64,000 nucleotides of DNA from Cladochytrium replicatum. Lineage: Eukaryota > Chytridiomycota > Chytridiomycetes > Cladochytriales > Cladochytriaceae. Below the pieces are notes generated by a model. The model did no database searches and had not been told where the DNA came from. It was given only the letters and a program-made list of their open reading frames with translations. Numbering within the stretch: position 1 is the first letter of the stretch; every line of letters starts with the position of its first letter. Where the stretch lies: the NCBI GenBank assembly GCA_025526935.1, contig JAHLKD010000094.1:124001-188000 (forward strand), written 5' to 3'. The position numbers were made by a program, and so were the translations under genes. Shown one piece after another: positions 59,344-64,000 of this stretch.

Positions 59344-59829
59344 GCGCTATTGGTGACTTGGCGCCGTACACCAAATATTTGTTAGACATGTGAAAATGTC
59401 GCGGTCGGCTTTCGCAATCGAAACTATTTGACTTTTATCAGTGAAATAACTCATGATTTTGTAATACTGCGATCTTGCAATCTTGAATTGTCGCACAATA
59501 GACGGGTGTCATTTAAGATGAATGTGGTTTCGATGGGGACAAGGGAACTAACGTAAAATCCAAAACATGTCAATGAATATTATTGCAGATTTGTGATCAG
59601 GATTTCTTCAACTCAAGCGTCAAGTCGAGCGTCAAGTCGAGCGTTATCAATACTCAGCAACAAGGGATTCGCTCTACCTACAAATTTCACTTTCTTCTTT
59701 TCTTATTTAGTGCACTGCCATCCCATTAGAACACTCGTCCATCCATATAGACAAAGACAACCCAAGAACTTGGACTGTCTGCCACTGGGTCCCGTTGTGC
59801 AAATCAAATACCCCGTCGAAATCACCACA
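59344..59829 (+). promoter_or_regulatory. upstream region of the CAP gene
   Basis: No gene is supported. It includes a short duplicated stretch, GCGTCAAGTCGA twice around 59616..59640. A long open frame begins at 59593 but the signal peptide starts at 59830. Confidence 0.4.
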
Positions 59830-60824
59830 ATGAACCGCTCGTTCGTCACTTTGTCGGCAATCGCTGCCGTTCTGCTAGCCTCCGTTTCCACCACTTTCGC
59901 GGCTGACCCAACACAACTCAAACTCCTCAATGCTTTCCGTGCTGCGAATGGTGTTCCAGCCCTTGCTGAAGTCGGTTCGCTCGACTCATGCGCCTACGGT
60001 CATACCGTGGACATGGCCAACAATCTTAAACAAATCTCCCACTCTGGCTCAGATGGCTCCACCTTCTCCTCTCGCATTTCTAGGTGCACTGGTTCGGGCA
60101 CCTCGGGTGAGAACGTGGCTGCAGGCTACCAGTATGTCCAGAACGTTATGGCTGCATGGCAGGCTTCCACGGCACACAGGAACAACATGTTGAGTCGAAA
60201 CTTCAACGCAGTGGGTTTCGGATCGTACAACGGGTACTGGACACAGGTACGCTGATAACACCTCGGGCTTCCAGCACAGAATACTCACCCTACTGTTTGC
60301 AGAACTTTGCGTACATCAATGGCGTGCAGCCACCCTCGCAGCCGTCTCCATCTCCCTCTCCAAAACCGTCTCCTTCCCCGTCCCCAGCTGCTAGAGTGAC
60401 GTCTGGTGCTGCAACCGCCTCCCCCACCTCTACAGACGCTACGACAACCCATACGGATGCACCGGCGGCGGCGGAGCCCACTTACATTCCTCCCGAGACT
60501 GGTGTCCTTCTCGACGTCGACTCTGACTCATACATCATTCCCATCGTTTCGGGTTCCAACGGCACAAACTACGACAGCTCCGACGGGAACGCTGCAATCT
60601 ACGCCGGTGATGAGGAGAAATTGGCTGCTAGGTCCAGTGTCCTGATGGCGAAAATGGATGCAAGTGCGTATCAGCTCTACATCGAGTCAAAGAACACATC
60701 GGTTATCAACCCTTTCTTGGTCGTTTCTTTTGAGAGTTCTGGCAAGCGAAGCGTTTCGAGGGAGTGGGCTGGCATGGTCGCTGTTGCGGTGGCAGTTTGG
60801 GCAGTTGGGGCTGTGGTTGCTTGA
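59830..60824 (+). CDS. secreted CAP/SCP (PR-1-like) protein with probable GPI anchor
   Basis: Exons 59830..60246 and 60303..60824, with a 56-nt intron, give 312 aa. A signal peptide (FVTLSAIAAVLLASVSTTFA) is followed by a CAP domain: LLNAFRAANGVPAL; the metal/lipid-site motif HTVDMANNLKQISHSG; GENVAAGYQYVQNVMAAWQAS; and AHRNNMLSRNFNAVGFG. After it come a Pro/Ser/Lys linker (PSPSPSPKPSPS), a Ser/Thr region, and a C-terminal hydrophobic segment (MVAVAVAVWAVGAVVA) with no basic tail, typical of GPI attachment. CAP proteins of fungi bind sterols or other lipids; here it would be displayed at the wall or membrane. Confidence 0.92.
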
Positions 60825-61656
60825 AGCGGTGATTTTGCCTTGTTTTGCCTTTTAGATTTGCCTTTCGGTATGTTTTGGTTTTTGTTTGAACCACTCTGTA
60901 CACGGATTTTTTCTGCACCTTTTAGTGGCATTCTCGATGATCTGCACTGAATACATTGTAATCAAAATCACAGCCGAAGTGTAATTATCATTACCTGAGG
61001 GAGTTGAATACCAGTGCCTGCAAAACCATACTTGAATATACCAGCCGACAAGAGATAAAAGAACTTTAAAAAGTGGCTCCCATTTTATATCTTGAAGGGG
61101 AAACTGAGGAGGAAAATGGTGCACTACACACCAATCCGAGTTTGTCACGCAGTTCTAAGAGCATCTCCGCTGTGCTCACTACATAGCTCGTTGTCAAACA
61201 AATAGCGAATGGCTGCTCCTGCGCCTATCGTTCGTGATAGCAAGTTCACAGTCGCTGTTTACCAATTTGGCAAATGCTATCCCTCCTATCGCTCAAAAAA
61301 CATCAATCATACGGCGGAACCATATTTATCAATAGGCAGCTATTTAAAAGATTTATATAGTTTTGACAAACACATCAGTATCTTGTTATCAACATCTTAA
61401 CCACTGGGTGTAGAATGTCGAAAAGCGGACTTCTTTGCAGTCTACTGCTTCGTGTAGTGTCAATCGTTTGAGAGAAAGGGAAGGAATACAATCGTCTGGG
61501 GTGTGGGAAAAGGAACCGTTATAGATCACAGTCACGTCTATTAAAGGTTAGCAGTATTGCTATCCAGGTATGTTAGAGCATGTTCACTGAAATAGCCAGA
61601 TATTTAGCAGAATTATTATGCAGTGACATTACATTTTTGTTTACATTAGACGAGTG
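60825..61656. other. intergenic region between convergent genes
   Basis: About 830 bp with no supported gene. It lies 3' of both the CAP gene (plus) and the ABC ATPase gene (minus). Confidence 0.45.
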
Positions 61657-62645
61657 TCATACAATCAAGTGGTCAACATGATTGCCGAGCGACAGTGTAG
61701 TTGTCGCAGTTCTTTCTTCTTGCTCAGAGCTGGAAATTTCCCCTCATAAGTTTGACTGTGGTTCTTTCAAGATTAATCGACACATACCTGTGTGTGATCC
61801 AAATGCAATTGAACCGTTTCAACGTCTCTTCCACTTGCAGACACGAATCAAGATCGAGGGCACTCGTTGGCTCTAACAAGGGAACACGCAGTTGTTTCTA
61901 AAGTAATTGCAACGTTGGGAATCCATACCATCAAGCAACAGCACGTCAGGCTCACGGGAAACAGCAATTGCAAGAACCACTCGTTGGACCTCTCCTGCAT
62001 ATGTGAAAGAGCAGTAACGTTGTAATTTGCTCCTGAATGAAGTAATGGCATTCTACCTCCAGATAACTGACTCCACTCCTTCTCCCAAGTGTTTTGAGAA
62101 ACTCCCCACCTAGCGTTATCTATTAGCTGCTATTTTTCCTTCAAAGAGTCGCTTCCATACGTTTCTGCGATTTGAACTGGTGACCTAGAGAGCGATGATG
62201 CTCGCTTAGCAATGGATGCAAAGTTGCGAGACAGTTCCCAAAACTGCTTTGGTGTCCCGGGGATTGAAGGTGGACGCTGTGGGACGTATGCTACGCGGGA
62301 CCGCCATTCTGGAGTGCTGAGATCATTTGCAGTTCTGCCATCCCAATTTGGTCAGCGACCACAGAAGCAATTTGATGCCAAACTTACTTCCCACCGAGCG
62401 TAATGCTTCCCTCGTATTCAATAAGAGCGGCTAGGCATTTCAGTAGTGTGCTTTTTCCACTCCCTAAAGAGCTATACAATTGAATGGGAGATTGGGATTT
62501 GGACCCAAATTTTACCGCTGGGACCTCTTATGGCCATTATCGACGGTGAAGCTTTGTCGATAGGCAGCGAGAATTTAAGATTCTCAAACAGGCACCGGCC
62601 ATCTGGCAGGCGGACCTCGAGATCCTTCACATCAAGAGTGAGCAT
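61657..62645 (-). CDS. small stand-alone ABC transporter ATPase, FetA/STAR1-like
   Basis: Seven exons (62645..62516, 62463..62388, 62316..62161, 62109..62057, 61994..61929, 61872..61788, 61729..61657) give exactly 212 aa. All ABC motifs are restored by splicing: Walker A GPSGSGKSTLL across the first intron; Q-loop in YVPQRPPSIPGT; signature QLSGGEVQRV; Walker B VLLLDEPTSALD; H-switch in WITH. Size and sequence (VPQRP..PGT) resemble bacterial FetA/YbbL and plant STAR1, soluble ATPases that work with a separate permease (FetB/ALS3). Such ATPases are unusual in fungi, so bacterial origin or ancient retention is possible. No permease gene lies in the window. Confidence 0.88.
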
Positions 62646-62697
62646 TCCAAGCAACTAGTACGCACAAGCCTCACCAAATTAGTGGCGTATTTTCAAC

Positions 62698-64000
62698 ATG
62701 GGACTGGCTGCTCCAAAAACAAAACAGCGGATCCAAGTAGACCCACAGAACAAGACATGGTCGACTGATAAGAACAAATTTGGGTTTCGCATGCTACAGA
62801 AGATGGGATGGAAAGAAGGGAACGGGCTCGGGGTGAATCAGCAGGGTATTACGGAGCATGTGAAAGTGAAATTCAAGGAAGACAAAATTGGTAAGCATTA
62901 TTAGTTCTTGGAGTGTCCGACATATTGTTGATTTTGTTTTTAACTAATGCATGTAGGCGTGGGGGCTGACAGGAATAACTCAGACAACTGGTTAGAGAAT
63001 GCCACTGCATACACGGCATTATTGGAGTCATTACACGAGCGCACAAAAGAAGGAAGCGAGACAGCTCCCCAGAAGTCGAAGGAGTCTGAGGAAAGCAGCA
63101 GCAGCGAGGACTCTGAAAGCGATTCGAACGAAGAGAGCTCCTCAAGCGATGAGATTGAGAGTCCTGCACAGTCTACCGTTCATCATCATCCTCGGCACCA
63201 TGGGCGACTTTTGTGAGTTCAAAAATATGATGCAAAACAACTAGTTCTCACACTGTAAACGAAAGCCATAGAAACAAGTTCCTAAGAAACAAAAATGTTG
63301 GAGCGTACGCCGAGAACCATCTCGCCGAGATTCTCGGTGTGAAGTCCTTCCCGGCCACGCCACAGTCTCCAGCTCCGTCTCCTGCGCTTAGGTCGGCTTC
63401 GCCAGATTCTACTCGTCAATCAAACTCACCTCAGCCAGAAATCCTTGGTGGGCAGCAGACCGTTGTCCGAAACGTTGACGTGTTTGCACATTTAGCGGAT
63501 AGAAGACGGAAGAAGTTTGGGATCGAAAGCGATTCGGGAGCAGAATCAAGTCAAAAGGAGGACCCAGATGACTTTGGGCATATGGGCGGATTAGGATTTG
63601 GAAGCGACAACGGGAATGAGCAGACTGAGGTGCGAGCGGGACTTCGTGCGGGGAGCGCACCGGGTGAAGAACCTGCAACCAAACCAACACCACGACTTGG
63701 GTTTTTGCAGAGAATGGGATTCGTTCGATCAGCAGAGACCAATCCCGAGATCGGCGACAGAGGCGAAACGGCAGACCGTGGTGAGATAAGTCAACTTGAC
63801 AAAGTCGATGCAAACCAGAGCGACGACCAGTCAAAGCAAAAGAAGACAAAGAAGAAGGTGAAAGGAGTCGCTGAGCAAGTTGAGTATCCCGAAGAGTCTG
63901 CGGAAGTACCGAATGACGATCAGCCAACACAAAGAAAGAAGAAGAGGAAGGCAAAAGACGTCGAAGATCGAGAACCTGCGGAAGTTCAAACTGAAGAAAA
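62698..64000 (+). CDS. PINX1/Gno1-like G-patch protein (3' end beyond window)
   Basis: Exons 62698..62890, 62957..63212 and 63272 to the window end are open throughout. The N-terminus MGLAAPKTKQRIQVDPQNK.. leads into a G-patch (FGFRMLQKMGWKEGNGLGVNQQGITEHVKVKFKEDKIGVGAD) at residues 28-70, as in PINX1/Gno1. An acidic Ser/Glu region follows, then RNKNVGAYAENHLAEILGV, and a long Lys-rich disordered tail that is cut by the end of the sequence. Gno1 activates the helicase Prp43 in pre-rRNA processing. The start is 52 bp from the divergently transcribed ABC ATPase, so they share a very short promoter. Confidence 0.92.

Overview
The window is nuclear DNA of a zoosporic fungus, most likely a chytrid (Chytridiomycota, Chytridiales-like). 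It has short GT-AG introns (mostly 46-75 nt), a Chs3-type chitin synthase, a fungal-type tripartite tRNA ligase, a fungal-specific transcription-factor domain, and a small gene resembling axonemal proteins, which fits an organism with flagellated zoospores. The assignment is inferred from gene content; no rRNA or marker gene is present. No tRNA, rRNA or CRISPR was found.

Layout. 0.6-2.3 kb: single-pass membrane protein with a glycosylated ectodomain (-). 3.7-6.1 kb: PASK/PIM-like kinase (+). 6.3-9.2 kb: tRNA ligase TRL1 (+). 9.3-9.8 kb: small putative ciliary protein (-). 10-13.6 kb: weak hypothetical membrane or secreted genes. 13.9-17.4 kb: fungal-specific transcription factor (+). 17.6-22.5 kb: fused tandem GH30/ricin-B secreted glycanase whose second unit is decaying (-). 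23.2-25.0 kb: R2R3 Myb (-). 25.6-26.5 kb: Y14/RBM8A (-). 26.5-28.1 kb: nucleoside hydrolase (-). 28.6-33.4 kb: chitin synthase (-). 33.9-35.6 kb: Ser/Thr-rich single-pass membrane protein (+). 35.8-39.4 kb: a gene graveyard with HET-like, ankyrin/P-loop and GH3 remnants. 40.0-41.0 kb: three-finger C2H2 protein (+). 42.3-43.6 kb: seven-helix membrane protein (+). 43.9-45.8 kb: low-complexity Ser-run/collagen-like/His/Ala protein (+). 46.5-47.2 kb: five degenerate copies of a W-G-x-x-F-T-S-P motif shared with that protein. 47.6-50.1 kb: single C2H2 finger protein (+). 50.7-51.8 kb: BRAP2/Etp1 pseudogene. 52.1-53.1 kb: nicotinamidase (+). 54.9-56.3 kb: subtilisin-like protease (+). 57.1-57.3 kb: 45-bp tandem repeats. 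57.9-59.3 kb: hypothetical gene (-). 59.8-60.8 kb: CAP/PR-1 protein with a GPI-like tail (+). 61.7-62.6 kb: small FetA/STAR1-like ABC ATPase (-). 62.7 kb to the end: PINX1/Gno1-like G-patch protein (+, runs off the window).

The content mixes housekeeping genes (tRNA splicing, exon junction complex, ribosome biogenesis, NAD and nucleoside salvage) with secreted or surface functions (GH30, subtilase, CAP, chitin synthase, membrane proteins). There is no operon-like organisation. Splicing was worked out by hand: for TRL1, the kinase, the transcription factor, Y14, the subtilase, CAP, the ABC ATPase and the nucleoside hydrolase, the proposed exons sum to an uninterrupted frame. The most unusual signals are the repeated WG-x-x-FTSP motif at two neighbouring loci, the decaying tandem GH30 fusion, and the cluster of broken genes.
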